64,000 nt of DNA from Membranipora membranacea (GCA_914767715.1 OU612067.1:3658001-3722000), one strand, 5' to 3'; numbered from the stretch's first letter, positions 38,701-52,200 are shown. Notes: generated by a model from the letters alone, not told the origin. A program made the numbers and translations.

Positions 38701-41700
38701 CACCACTCATAGCACCTGCTGCTCCTGTTCTTAATCGCAGCTCTGCCAAAATAATAAACAACACATAATATAGAGTAATGTAATGAGTTGAAAGAAAAAC
38801 AATTTAATAAATATTTGGCTGTCCTGTGAGCTAGCTGATAACTCTTTCTAGGATTAATCTAACTTTTAATATGACTGGTAAAAGCATAGACTTAATATAG
38901 TATATTAAGTCTATGGGTAAAAGCAAAGAGTAATAGAATTATTTCATTAATCTATGCATTCATGACACCTGAATTGGCATATGCTATATTGAAGTCAAAT
39001 CAGAATTATCCCTCTTTTTCTTCTATTGCTCTTTAATTACTATACAATACAAAGCTTACCAGTGCCAGGGCTTGGTGATTGTAGTCTTGATTGATCGGGA
39101 GTGCACATCCCTGAGGTGGAGTCCTTACTCTGAGATAAATAAAACGAGCAACATGAACATTGATACTAAAGATTGGAGATGAGAAAGTAACGAATACTCT
39201 CAAGTCAATAAAGTCAGTAAGTAACTCTAAAATACATAGAACAATACATAATATAACAGCGACTTTTACAACTACAGTGTAATATTGTTAGCTCAAGTTA
39301 CTGAAGCTGTGAGTCACAGGGTATACAATATTCCTTTTTGTGTGAATAATATGATAGAAAACAGTGGGTACTGAAAACTTATGACCACTTGTGTAACCAA
39401 CTCCTATGACTCTTACCTTTTATAATCATCATGCCGCATTTTAAAAATGCCTTGAGGTGTAATACATCTGATGGTAATACATCTGATGGTAATACATCTG
39501 ATGGTATTTGGCAGACTTTTTACACTTTTATATTTGGCATAGGGCATGAATAATAATTAAGCGCCATTCTGCAATACAATAAGTGAAACGCATCTTCCCA
39601 CCACTGCTAGTTAAACTTCGTTACAGACCTCATTGAGCTTATGAAGACGGTTTGGTGCATATTTTTCTAATATCTCTGTAGCTTTCTTATATGTCTCATT
39701 CTCCATAACATCTTCGATCTGTCACAACGAAATCAAACATCTATGTAAGTATGTATAGTAAATGTATATGAGCATGTCTGCAAATACATATGTATGTAAG
39801 TATGTATATATGTATGTAGGTACGATCATGAACTTCATTACACTAATTCAAATATATGAATGGAAAGTTGAAACTGTGACACAATCATGTGTTCACATAC
39901 ACATGTTTTGGTAATGAAATTATCCAGCAGTTGCAATCTGCAAGTTTGAATATTTCCCATCAAGAGGGGAATTATTCAGTCCATAGCGAGCCGCTTTGCT
40001 GCAATTTCAATTTTCAGTCGCCCTGAAAGCTCCAGACACAATGTGTTAAATTGACATATTTATCTTGGCCAAATTGATTGAAGAATTTAGAGTCTCCTAG
40101 ACCCTCGTGTTGTTAATGGCCCCTCCGCAGTGTGCTTACACAGCTTACCAGGTTACGTTAGTGGACCATATTTAACCTGCTATGGATGTGCCAAGATAAC
40201 TGACATACTATCAACTGAACTTGGTCATTAAAATTTGGACTGACACTTCTCAGATTTTAAGTCCCCATTTTCCTATCAAATGTATCAGTGTTCATGGTGA
40301 TGATAAAGTGGTCAGAAATTCACTGCTTTCTATAATGCATATAGCATGTGTGGTAGGATGATATACTTACAATCTTAGTTCTCTCTTCTTTAAGTTCTGC
40401 TAGTTTCAAATCTTAAAACAAAGCGGCAAGCGTGAAAATAAACATCCGATATTATAAATATAATGTTTGGTAGTCATTATTGTATATTACAGGGAATGAG
40501 TTGGCCAAACATAGTAAATGTGGCAATATGCAAAAGTATACAGAGCTCACTTAGGAGTAGTTTCACAAGTGAAATATCCTATACACCTAATATCACATTA
40601 TGTGAGAAGTATCATTTACAAACGCACTACATGTACATCCAGGTATGAGAAGTTGCTATGTTTTACATCATTGTTTGGGATTTACAAAGTTTTTGCTGAC
40701 AAAACAGCGACTAGGTGCCTCAACCATAATTAATAAACAACTCAGGAAAAACCTATAATAGATTAAGTTTTCATTTGAGCACTAGGATTAAATGATAACA
40801 CTGGGATCGCATATCACACATCAGACACAGCATTATTATACTGTGTGATTAAGGACCAGTAGGGACTGGGAATCCCTGACTGACTCAGGGTATTACCTAG
40901 CCTGTTCTGACAAACTTTGATGGCTTGTCACAGTTGCTGGGTAATACCATGATGATAAAGGGAAAAAGTTGATTCTTGCTGCTTACCATTTTCAGTGATC
41001 CTCTTTACAAAATGCCAATGTAGGAATTTCTTGATGCCATAAATTCTGAAAAATAAATAGAAACTGAGTTTTTCATTGACAAAAGTTATTTCCTACGCCT
41101 CATTTAAAAGTATGGCAATCTCCTACGCATGAAAATTTACAGATTTGTGCTGGGGATATATTTCACTGTCTTGCTCACTTATAAGTAAGGTCATCCTCAA
41201 TTTGTCAGCTTCACTGCCTTCTGACATCATTTAGTGATAAGGCAGATAGAGGCAGACTAAGGCAGAAGAAAATATGAAATCACTAACAAATATAATCATT
41301 ACAACAAAATCAAATTATTGTGATTCACAAATTACCACAAGAACTAATAAGTGGTTATAACTGAATAAATCCATTTGGCAGACCTCATAATTGATTAATG
41401 TGTCTGATTTTGACATCAATATAACACTAACATGAGTGACATGAGTAACAATAACTTACATGATTGGGAATAGTAATAAAGGTAGAGAGTGTATACATTT
41501 GTCTAGTAAACTTAGTTCTGGGAAGTAGTACACAAAATAAAGAATGGCGGCTACGAGGTATATCAGTATAGAGTATATCACAAGGGAGGCAACAGCTGAC
41601 TTCTGACGAGCCAAATTTTGTTTTTTGTATTTTTCTATCTCTGCCAATTCCTACAAATCAAAAGATTTGCAGAAAACGCAACAAATTAACCAGACAATCA

Positions 41701-42399
41701 GTCATTGTATCACATACAACATCCCTTATTTAGAAAGTTTTATAAAAAGAAAAATAAAACTTGTGATTGTTTGGAATTAATTACTACTGAGGAATACAAC
41801 TTCATTGTGAGTTGAGGAACAACACCATAGACGCAACACATGCTTTTAATATATCAACGATACACAGAAAAGTTTAACATAAACAGTTACCTTACTAATG
41901 GCATCTAGTTTGGTTGACGAAGAGTCAGCAGGCTATAATATATGTAACAATAATTTAAAAACACATTCTTTGTCAAATATAACAAAAATAACATTGCAAT
42001 TGTGTTAGCTTGGCTTCAACATGATAACCAACAATATGTAAGGGGTCATATCGAATAAATCACCAACTGATCAAATCAAATAACATCAGTATATAACTTT
42101 GTGTCAGTAACTGGATCTAGCTTAAATACTGGCAGCTTTGATGTCATGCATTGACTGTAGTAACAGTAACAACCTTTAAATACTCAGACAAGCTATTTGA
42201 CAAAAGTTTACAAGAGGTCGGCTGTAGCATGACTGAACTTTTGGACCAATCAAAGATGAGAAAATGTTTCCAACAACCATACATAAATTGCCATATGCTT
42301 GTTCAGGGTCAGATATGTTCTCCTAATCCATACAAGACATATAGTAAGCATGATTATAATTAAACTTACCTTGCGGAATCGTGAGAGGACAAACCCCAT
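35781..42399 (-). CDS. LNPK: Lunapark, ER three-way-junction protein
   Basis: Lunapark sits in the ER membrane and stabilises three-way junctions of the tubular network, opposing atlastin/SEY1-type fusion proteins. Twelve exons join in phase: 42399-42370, 41932-41891, 41650-41460, 41045-40987, 40411-40371, 39718-39629, 39129-39060, 38742-38578, 38435-38379, 38277-38104, 37288-37127, 35872-35781; 390 residues (human 428). MGFVLSRFRK keeps the myristoylated Gly2 start. Two membrane spans lie near residues 44-66 and 77-97, a coiled coil follows (KEERTKI / VMENETYKKATEILEKYAP), then a Pro/Gln-rich linker. The hallmark zinc ribbon is split over exons 10 and 11: C288-R-Y-C291 and C310-C-Y-C313, preceded by VGDGPQNRYALIC and followed by NEPRKLRPNAPRL. 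The tail is acidic (DSEPGEDED). The intron before exon 11 carries a 300-bp foldback. Confidence 0.96.
37303..37603. repeat. 300-bp foldback in an LNPK intron
   Basis: Ends read TAGACAGTTTTCTGAGCTC and its exact reverse complement. The arms share stretches such as GTTAAAAGTACCAAACTGGA and CAAGATAACCCTCTT. The outer arms match closely, with a central spacer of about 60-70 bp. No coding capacity; probably a MITE, possibly with TA target duplication. Confidence 0.88.
37730..37885. repeat. Cluster of GAGCGA/TCGCTC inverted words
   Basis: Repeated words CTCGCTCACAAATCGCTCA and, further on, GAGTGAGCGATTTG, GTGAGCGAGAACTTTGAGCG form an imperfect inverted repeat in the same LNPK intron as the 37303-37603 foldback. 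The arms are short and interrupted, so this may be a worn element or a local duplication. Confidence 0.5.
38885..38919. repeat. Small perfect-arm palindrome
   Basis: CATAGACTTAATATA followed almost at once by its reverse complement, in an LNPK intron. A cruciform-prone AT-rich hairpin; no function can be assigned. Confidence 0.7.
39461..39505. repeat. Three tandem copies of a 15-bp unit
   Basis: The unit AATACATCTGATGGT is repeated three times without change in an LNPK intron. A minisatellite-like array, too short to interpret further. Confidence 0.9.
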
Positions 42400-45242
42400 T
42401 ATTCTTGCTCTAAGCTATATTTTAAGTGTGCTCCTAAACTGTTGAAACAGAAAAGAAATTAACCATTTCAGGGTACAAATCATTTGCAAGCGCCTAAATT
42501 TGTGACTAACTAGCTTGAATCCTGGTGCAACTGGACTGAAAATATTTAGTATTTGAATAGGTGAAGTAATTGACCACAAGCCTTTTTATATTTCAGAATT
42601 TGTTTCAAGGTGTGACAAAGTTTTATCTTATCCAAATAAAAGTTAACAGCTCTTTATAAACACAAAGACAGATTATTTGAATCACATGAATAGATTGTGA
42701 GAGTGTCAGATGTGGGTGAATATACTCAGTGGTCTAAGTGGACTTTTTCCTTTGTGGGAACTCTGCTCTCTGGGGAGACAGCAGCCAAAATGGCCTCAAT
42801 GAAGCCGCAGGGAAATCTTTTTGTTGCAATTTCTATGTCAAAGTATGCAAATCTATGCTGTTGAGCATAACATTTTATAGAAATATAGATCTGTAATAGT
42901 ATGATTGATAACATGATGGAAATCTGATCAAAACCAAACATTTTCACACTGTTTTAAGCACAGAATTTTTTTTTGAGGGAACTCTGTTCCCAACAGTCCC
43001 CACTCTCTCAGAACACTGAATATACTTAGCGCAGACCATAGGCATCTGGAGTTACAAGCATGTCCAGTATCAACCACCCCCTTTCCCGGGAAAGGGGGTG
43101 GTTGATACTGGACATGCTTGTAACTCCAGATGCCTATGGCGCAGACCTAATTCACAAGACCACAACAAATTGAGCAAAGGGTTGACATATTTGACCTATT
43201 CTCAGCATGCCTGATATGTATTAGCGTTAAAATTGCAATTCTGCCTCGGCCCATGATCAAAAAGAAGTGCACACATAAGCGCAGCATCTAGAGTTACAAG
43301 TATGCTTGCTTACGTCCATTATCAAAGGCTCCTACAGTTTCAATCATGTGTAACGTCCAGATATCTTGTAACATCTAGTACCCTGTGTAAGTGCTCGATA
43401 GCAATGGCCCCTAGTATGGGTGATTGATACTGGACTGGAAATTGGCAAAATAAAGGCATGAGGCATATAAATCTCAGGCAGTTAGGGGGTCGAGTTCGAT
43501 AGGCACCAAGGCATCGTAGTCCTTGTCTTTTATCCATTGAATTCCATATCTGGAATAGCATCATTAGCTTTCTTTTGCAAAACAAAGGGCTTGCAAAAAT
43601 AGCCAGTCCCTAGTAGCAATCTAGAAATGCCCTAATCATCGACACTGTATGGGGTATAATAACTGTTTGCAATTTTGTAAACAAGACAATTTCTCAGGCT
43701 AATTATTCATGCTACTAGGGACAGCCAATCAGATAACAGTCAGATGGGTCCCTGTGTTTAGTGTCCTAACCGTATAACGCTATGATACTATTTCCATTCT
43801 AAGAGAAGAATCTAATTCAGTGCTTTTATCCAATCAAAGTCATTAAATCCAGCTGACTGATGTGTGCACTAAGAGGCGATACAGGATCCCCTATTACACT
43901 CTGTGGTCATCTGCTCCCTAGGCACTAGTTCTTAGGTGTCCAGTCTAAAAGGCGGGGGAGGGAAAGAATGCCTAATACATATTGTTTTAGGGCCGGTACA
44001 AGGAGTGGATACCTCTGCCTATTAATACATTGCATATCTAAGGTCAGATCAGTTTCTTTCAAATAATAATAATTTATCAATTTATAATAATTTAATCACT
44101 CATCTTCAATAGGCCAGACCCTGATAGTGCATCAATCAATGAGGTCAGCAATTCACAATTTCATAACAATAATTGAGAAATTAGAAATGCTGAGCTGATG
44201 AATCCATCAGTGACCAGTCAGGGCCCGGCCTGCTGTCTACTAACTAATTAACCATATGACAGGAGACTACCTACTAGTAGGTATTATATATATAGTAGTA
44301 AAAACTAGTATAATAATAATAATAAGGTATGATTATTTTTTATTACTTGAAGTCAATTTGGAGCTGAGACAGGGCAGAAAATAAGACACACATATAATTA
44401 TGGAAGACATACAGAAGATACTCAGTGTATGCTTAGTTCAGTGGTTTGCTAACTCAGTCCTGATTGATGGTCCCTTTCTCGCAATACTTAACACTCCATG
44501 CATGTACTTTATCTTCTCCAACTCACAATCATCTTCAACTGACTGTAAGCGACTCCACTTTTTTTGGTTTCTCTTGACTTTTCAGTAATCATATTGGATA
44601 ATTCACATAAAAATCAGCCAATCAAAAAACTACTGCTTGGCACTGAGGAAGTTCAAAGGCTATTACAAATCTTTTGAGAACACAACTCTTGCTATACCGG
44701 CATATAAAAGAGTCAACTCTATTGTTTTGCCAACAAAGCTTGTTGAAACAGGCTGAGGGACCTAGATTCGCATATTGATATTGAGAGCTTCTTCATTCAT
44801 TGGATTCAAGCAAAGAGTAACCCTTCGGTTCAATCGAGCTCAGTATATTATTTATTTATAAATACATTCAATATTTTTAATTCATAAATGTATAATACAT
44901 GTGTGATGATTTGTAGATGATTTCTGCCGCGAGGAAAATTATAATTGAGTTTTCAAGCTGATCTCCATTGTGCTGCGTTTGGATACTGAAAACTTTCTTG
45001 GTAATTTTAAATTTTCTTTGGCGTTATAAAACAATTTTGACACAGGGGATAATTAATCAAGAATCTACATTTGCGAAAATGAACTGATCAGTGGTTTTCT
45101 TGTGCTCATTTTTATTTGTGGCGAAGTAGATAAACATCAACGGCGCATAGAACTTATCGAAATCTCAAGCAAGGAAAGCTATAAATATTTGATGCTATCA
45201 TACTCATACTGCCTAACTGTTTAGCATTAATACTTATTTTCA
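42400..45242. other. Intergenic region with palindrome and repeat-family copies
   Basis: About 2.8 kb between LNPK and an unrecognised membrane gene; the LNPK promoter should be in its first part. It holds the 104-bp palindrome (43036-43139), two partial relatives of it (about 43277-43315 and 43418-43465), an ATA/ATAA microsatellite near 44309-44326, and otherwise AT-rich DNA. No coding exon found. Confidence 0.45.
43036..43139. repeat. Perfect 104-bp palindrome without spacer
   Basis: Two 52-bp arms meet at CCCGGG (43085-43090); every base I checked pairs. The outer sequence is CCATAGGCATCTGGAGTTAC and its complement. Both flanks carry CGCAGA directly outside the arms (left ends at 43035, right starts at 43140), which could be a 6-bp target duplication. 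Fragments of the arm recur nearby and near 10.55 kb. Confidence 0.93.
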
Positions 45243-46684
45243 CTATTCATTGGTGTTAACGCCGGTGAGTGTTTTAGTGTCCATGGCATATTTGATACAC
45301 AAAACTGTCAGTGACGCATTGATAAACCTGCGAGGGAAGTTGAAGAAAGATCTCCATGAAGATGAATCGGAGTGTCGACTCAACAACCTGTCCAAAGAAA
45401 AATGAAAAATACTGAATGTCTTATTTTAGTCCCGCCTAGATTACATGTGGTGGCTTTACTAGATTGAGTATTTTCTATCAATTATGGATGACTAATAACT
45501 TGATAACTGATGGCATGAAAAAAATGATGTAAGACTCACGTGTAGACAGTGGAGGTGATTATTACTGAGGATATGTATTTCATGTATACATCAGTGAGGA
45601 AGGTGGAGATGACTACAGTATTTAGGATCAGGTGTAGTGTGTATGTGACTGTCCCTGTACTACCGCCTACAGTGTAAAGACACAAACTTATTATTGAGCA
45701 TACTATTAATGGCTGGTCACTTGAAAATGTAAGCAGTGCCTGAGACGAGTGTTAGAAGTGGGTGGGACTGATTACCCACAAATAAATGTAGAGGGTTTCC
45801 ACTGGATTCTCAGCAAAAAGCTGTGTGAAAATGTTATTTTTTTGGACCAGATATCAATTATATTATCAATCATCAATCATACTGTTACAGATCTATATTT
45901 CTGCATAATTGTCAGGTTGAATTCAATATATATATATATATTGCAAAGCATTTTGAAGCGATTTTCGACCCAAAGATTAGAGTGTCCACAAAGAAAGATG
46001 TCCACATAGACCACTGCATGAGACCAGGTGTTATATTTTTTGTCGTCCTGATATGGTAACCAGATATTGAGCAGGTGTGGGAACAACTCCTAGGTAGCAA
46101 TGACCAGTGGGCAAAACAGGCATTTGAAAATATATCAAATATGACCAGCTCTCTGTGACAAGGTGAGGTACCCTGGTTCTTGTCCTTGACAGTGATTCTA
46201 CGTACCGAATATAAGAGGTATCATAGACCAGATATGCTGCTGAAGAGTAAACAGAACTCGGGATCCAACACTTCCCATCTCAAATCCATAGGCTGTACTC
46301 TTAAACAGGCCATACGGGAAGGTAAAGGCTATTGTCCTGAAACCAATAAGTCATAGTGATAAGAATATGTTGGTCCTCCCAAGTAAAAACCAAATGAAAA
46401 AAATAACATTGATTTTCAGTTCTCATCCCAGTATATATTGCATCAAGATTTGCTGAGAACTTCCCATAGTATATTAATACTTGAATGATTGTGGCGCTAA
46501 AATGACAATGACAGTAATCCATAACATACAGCTTGGTTATAGCCCTTACCTAAGTACCACAAAGAATAGACCTAGTGAGAGTACCGGTGTCAGACTACGG
46601 GTGTTAAGTAGATTGCTAGGTGAGAGCCATGATGGTAGTCTGTAGCCTGGCTCCTCATATAGCAGGTAGCATTCATCACAATCG
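45243..46684 (-). CDS. Unrecognised multi-span membrane protein, 3' part
   Basis: Four exons join in phase: 46684-46550, 46336-46206, 45666-45540 and 45387-45243, ending NTNE then TAG. The reading starts inside the protein (a phase-2 acceptor with good TTTCATTATAG), so at least one 5' exon is missing; I could not place it in 46.7-47.2 kb. The visible part, about 178 residues, begins with a soluble CDECYLLYEEPGY segment, then hydrophobic stretches (LTPVLSLGLFFVVL; IWSMIPLIFG; LHLILNTVVISTFLTDVY; SSVIITSTVYTLL) consistent with three or four membrane segments, and a C-terminal basic tail (SFFNFPRRF). I do not recognise the family and see no catalytic or transport signature. Confidence 0.65.
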
Positions 46685-48540
46685 CTATAATGAAATGACC
46701 ATTATCAAGGAGAGATGATGATACTGACATTATGAGTGTATCAAAAACTAGATCATAATGTATGAAAAGTACCAAAGCTCACAAAAAAGCTGTCATTCCT
46801 TGAGCCTTATCATAGGGATGACCCTAACTAAGTGATGTCAATTCATTAGCACGGTGAAGTGAATTAAAAACTCAGTATGGCTCAATACTCGGATAAGCTG
46901 AACTAACAAAGACGGCTCTTCATTTATATCTGTGGAAGTAATAAATGGTAATGACATCGACCCAATCAATGAATTGATAATGTATGTTGAACATTACCTA
47001 TCTAATTTTAAAGACAGGTTCCAAAGCGATATATCGCACGGAAAAGCGTACTAACTAGAAGAGCTCACCAGTATTTTGGGTGAGATCTGCTGAGATAAGG
47101 AGAACAAGAGCGGTCTATCCTGCGGCAGCCAGATTTACCGCTAGGTGTGCGAACTTTGACACACCTAGACCGTCCACGAGATGACATACCGACCAATCAT
47201 TGTGTCACTGCACATTGACACAACTGTTATGAGTAATTCACACTATGCTACTGTTTGTAGAGAATAACAGTCAAATTTAAGAAAACCATGAATGTATGGA
47301 AAGCCCAGCCTGCATAAACATTTGCGTTATGTTAGGATTCTCCTTCAGGATTTTCCTCGGTCGCGTGACATAAATTATCTAGATGATCGGTAGGGAAGTT
47401 TTCCCACCAAAAGTGCACAGCAGACAACTAATTATTCAAATTCTTTGGTTTGAGATTGTTTTTTTTAAGCTGCTGCAAAAATGAGACTCATACTTGCCAA
47501 GTAATCTGAATTCGAAAGTGGGAGATTTCAATTTATAGCTACTGCACGGTATCGCCGTGCTTCGAGGGTGCGAAGCATCTGAGTGAACCATCTTGGGGTT
47601 TGAGGGCGGTGTGAGCCCCCAATGGGGACCGGGCGCTGATGCTCTGAGAGTGTTTCTAGCCACTAGGAAGGGCTAAAAACGTATATTTGATCCCAATGAT
47701 TTCATGTTTGTATTGTTTGTACTAGTACTATAATATCGAACTGAGACGAAATACACTTTAAACACTTATCATCAACACATGGGCTCCTGGGAATCATCAA
47801 CGAGTGCTTGTATGTCTCGTTACTCGACCTTATTGTATCTCACCACCAACACACAGGGAGCAAACATGTTCATTTTTCAAGAGTAAGGCGATAATATCTA
47901 ACCATTTAAATCATAGGGCTATGTATATGCAGTTTTAAGAATACATTTTTAAAGTTTTAGTATACACAGATATGAAAAATACTGGTAATAAAGTAATATA
48001 CTATTCAGTAGAAAGAAAATAAATCAAATAAATATGTTTATTAAAACTGACACTATAATATTGACTAAATATACCATATCTTATCACCTCTAACATGTAA
48101 ATGTTAAATCTTATAAAAGTGACAGGTTGAGTGATGAAATTTTTTTTCAGAATGTAAAAGGAAGAGAGAAATAATAAAATGCAGTACATAAAGAAAAGAA
48201 TAAAATTACAAGAACTCTAAACGTCACCGTGATAGAGAATGATTTATTGTCACCTAAATCTGACCTCGGAGAGTCAAGAGAACATCTGGGAATAGGAACA
48301 GAAGAAAAGCAATCTGCGCATGCTCAGCTCTGGGCATGAGCTGATTGGCTACCTGCTCTGGTGGCCTGCTCCCCAATGCGTGCGGAATTGTTATTGATTC
48401 ATGCAGGGGCTATCTCATTCTCCATGACCAAATTTGATATCAGAATCCAACTAAATTCAATGTTCTTGCACATGCGCAAATTAAAGTCACGCATGATGGA
48501 TACTTAGGCTTACGACATGTGGAAATGATAGCCTAGTTTA
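46685..48540. other. Gap with a GC-rich patch; missing 5' exon probably here
   Basis: Between the membrane gene and the 3' end of the next minus-strand gene. A conspicuously GC-rich patch at about 47530-47665 interrupts AT-rich surroundings and gives a minus-strand frame with many Pro and Ser codons (47436-47663). It has no splice context or family match I can name and may be a transposon fragment. The 5' exon of the membrane gene should lie in this interval or beyond. Confidence 0.35.
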
Positions 48541-48639
48541 TTAGTGATCTACATGCCCAGTCAGATCACTAGACTCAGTATGGAAGAAAGGTAAGGAAGC
48601 ATCATGTCTATTTCTTCCTTTTCCTGCTGGATCCTCGGC
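48541..48639 (-). other. Possible alternative 3'-terminal exon
   Basis: An acceptor TTTGTCTTGTAG at 48640 leads into a 99-nt frame in phase 0 ending TAA at 48541. It could be joined from a GTATATG donor inside the last exon of the upstream gene (near 49241), giving an alternative C-terminus AEDPAGKGRNRHDASLP... In another phase the same exon would end SSRKRKK. Weak evidence, splice signals only. Confidence 0.3.
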
Positions 48640-49211
48640 CTACAAGACAAATATCAGAGTAAGCAGAGTTTTTCCTGGACTGTTACATATTGTACTGTAC
48701 GGGCAAGCAAGGACCAAGACTTTACAAGGAAATGAATAGCCAGAAAATGAGACTGGCAACGAGAAGTGGTTACAAAATGAAACTTTATTATGCCTGCTGC
48801 ATCATTTCAGGCCTATACATATGTTATGCTGGCAAATTCATAGAGCAGAAATGGAAATAAAAGCGGTTTCATAATAAATAGTTGGGGCTTCCCTAATTCT
48901 GTACAGATTTTGTTGCTTGTTTCCTGCAAGCCATAATTGAATTGCAACAGTTAAACAAGACCTGGCAATTCTATGTCACTTTTGTGTGTTATTTTTAGCA
49001 TGCTCTTCAAAACCATACCAAATGCTGCCTCGAAGGATTGAGACTTGAATGAGTTTGGGCCATCTATGGACAGTGATTTTCTATCCCATACCATATCCCT
49101 CTACTAAACAAGCTGGGGGATCACCCAAAATATAGAACAAATAAGTGACAGGTTGTTGCCTTAGAATTTTCTGTCACCGTAAATGAAAGGTGTGCGCTCA
49201 AAAGTAAGGAC

Positions 49212-52200
49212 TAATCATTTTCTTTTCTAGAGATACTAACATATACTGTTGGGACTCTGATCGAGGCAATGATCAGAGTCTTCATAAGGTACTGTGTCAT
49301 CATCAGCCTGATCCTGTAAATATGGTAATACAAGATTATTGGTGGCTTGATATGTTTAAACAACACGTTGATAATAAATGTTTTTTAAATATGAGCTCAA
49401 GTGGTAGTAGGAGGTAAAATATCACCAACATATGCCATCTAACATCACAGTCAGCTACACAGCATCATCTTGGCCTATTTTATGAGTAAAGATGCTAATT
49501 CAGTTCGACACGTTTTCCCAATACAACAATAATGTACTGGTGTTGAAATACTAAGCTCTATTCTAAAATGCAATAAAATCACATATATCCATGGGAACAT
49601 TTTACTTTGTAAATATTAATCTCGACTTAAATGAGGTACTTGTATTGGACATCAAGTACCTTCTAAAATGACTATATAGAACAGTTGGTTCAGGGCCTGT
49701 AAAGCAACCAAGTAGGTCTAGGGATAATTGAGACCTGCTCTTTCAATATAATTTCATATTACCTCAGCATCACACTGAAGTATCATTGGTTTACTTCTGT
49801 TGGATTGAGCTCAGACATATGCTTGCTTTGCTTTTATGAAAAGGTTATCTCAATATATTTAAATTGTGTAGAAGAGCAGAAGCCCAAGAACCCTGAATAA
49901 TAAGTTACTTACTGGCTGATATTGCTCGTCAGTGTACGATACAGAGGAGTTCTCTGGTGCGACCGGTCTATGCAGCTGATTCTCAGCGTGTATGGTCCCT
50001 CCAACCTCATAATCAGGAACTGTGAGGCAACAAATTTCACCAGCGATATGTAACTCTATCGTTGTGTTACTCTAAAAATATGCAGTTATATATTACTCTC
50101 AACTATATTCAGGTAACTTAGACTATCATCAATCATCAGGCCTATATGTATATGTCATTACATATTTCAGTTTTGGGATTGGAAAATGTTGCGCAGCATA
50201 AGAGCTTTCTATACTAACCAACAGCAATCTCTACATTATATAAGAATAATTACGTCACTAATCGTAGCATGGCTGGGTTTTATGCCCATTTTTTTCTGGC
50301 TGGTTTATCAGCTTGGCATGGCATGGAAAGATATACACATTTCTATCACAGTATTGTAATATAGTATCCAGGGAGGGACAAAACATTCAATGTATTGTAA
50401 GACTTTGCATGCTTGATAGTTGGTACTCTGCATTGGGTTTGTCATATAATGGCAAAAAGTTCTTTTTTTTGCTGCACGATTGGCTTGTCGCCGATGTTCC
50501 GTTTAAATGCAACTCAGGGACATGCCAGGCAGCATAAATAACTTGGGTGATGAGGAAAGCATATCTAACTATGCAACTTCATTTTTGCGGGAAAACAAGT
50601 TTCAATATTCATGCAAAAGCAGGCAAATGTGATTAAAAGATAATATTGAGCCCAAAACTGTTGAGTAGAGCAGACACTGATCCTCCTCTTAAATTGATTG
50701 TCACTGAACAATAGTTCAAGAATATACTTACCCTGTTAGGTTCAACAGAAGTGCTGCTATCCGATATGAAACCACTCGCTGAAGCTTCTTTTGTTGCTGG
50801 TTTGTTCTTTCCTATAGGCACACTACTACATTTACCTCTACCTTTTCCTTTTGACTACAACACAAAGTTCAAGACCAATATGACTGATATATTTACACGG
50901 AAACCAGATTAGTCAAAATATTGAGCATTGCTCCAACAAAAAGAAACTCGGCTTTTGAACATTCAAGCAAGGTATTGAACATGTTCTGTGCCATGTCATG
51001 TTTTAGAGATTATCAGGAAGAATGATTGAAACATTTATTGGCAAAAAAGGGTTGATCTTCACTATTCTCTCTTCCATACTGCACGGGCATCATGAAAGTG
51101 AAGGTGGACTAAGGTTATATTCCCTGATCAGACATACCTCATTTTCAGCTGATTTCTTTACTGGGTCAACATGTAACAGGTGGCTTGACAAGTTCACGCT
51201 GGATACAACAGTGAGAGCGACCTAAAATCATACCAATCATAATCAAAATTGGACAAAGAAAATCATTACTTAGCGCATAATTGCACAGGAGCGGATAAAT
51301 CCTGCTAATCCTCCCGATGTAAACCCTGGAATGATTGAAAAAAAAAAACACTGCATACTACAGCCTGCAGTGCATCCTGCTATACATCTATAAACTGCAG
51401 ATATGCTGTTCTGGATTGAAAAGCTTGGAAAACTTTGCGTTGAATGTTCTCCCAGAATATACCAATAAACCTTACTGTAGTCGAACACCATGGGCGTGAA
51501 GCCTTATTTAATTATTTTGTCAATTGAAACTACTGTTTTGTATTCAATAAATCAATTAAATCACAATGATTATGGACAGCGAACTACTTCCCGTCAGACA
51601 GACTCATTATTACAGAAAGAAACTCAATTTCATAAAATCTCATTTTTTCAGTGACAAACCTGCTGATCTGTAGGGTAAGTGACAGATTCAGCGCCACTTT
51701 CACTATCCCACAGGGATCTTATCGTGTCTTCCAATTGGTCTGCAGGATTTTCATCATAAAGTATATCATCCTATACATTAAAGAGAAATGTACAAAAAAA
51801 TACACATGTTTTTCATAGCCATGCCAAATTCATATATGTAAAAATGCAAATTCTGATAAAACTGATAAACCAGGCCATGCTTAGAACAAGTTTGATTTAC
51901 TTTTCCAGTATTGAATGTACAGCCATATCCAGTGTTATTACCAAGATTTTTACAGAAGAGTCACAAATTTTACAGTTACATTGCTGGTGCGGGCATGAAT
52001 TCCTTTCACGTTGTTGTCCCAGTCAAATAATTCAGGGCTGCTTACCAACAGCGTAACGTCAATGTTCCCTCGCGCCTCAATGGCTTGCCAGAGTGCTTCA
52101 TCATCTTTATAATTCTCTTCTGGATGTCTTGTGTTGATCTAATAATTACAATATATCAACAATGTAAAAATCAAGACAGTATTTAAGGTTCATGATAAAT

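Noticed and set aside
39461-39505. Tandem repeat considered as a CRISPR-like array
   Set aside because: The three 15-bp units are directly adjacent without spacers, and the window is animal nuclear DNA.
47436-47663. Pro/Ser-rich minus-strand frame as a gene
   Set aside because: No start context, no splice sites in phase with neighbours and no motif; kept only as a compositional oddity.
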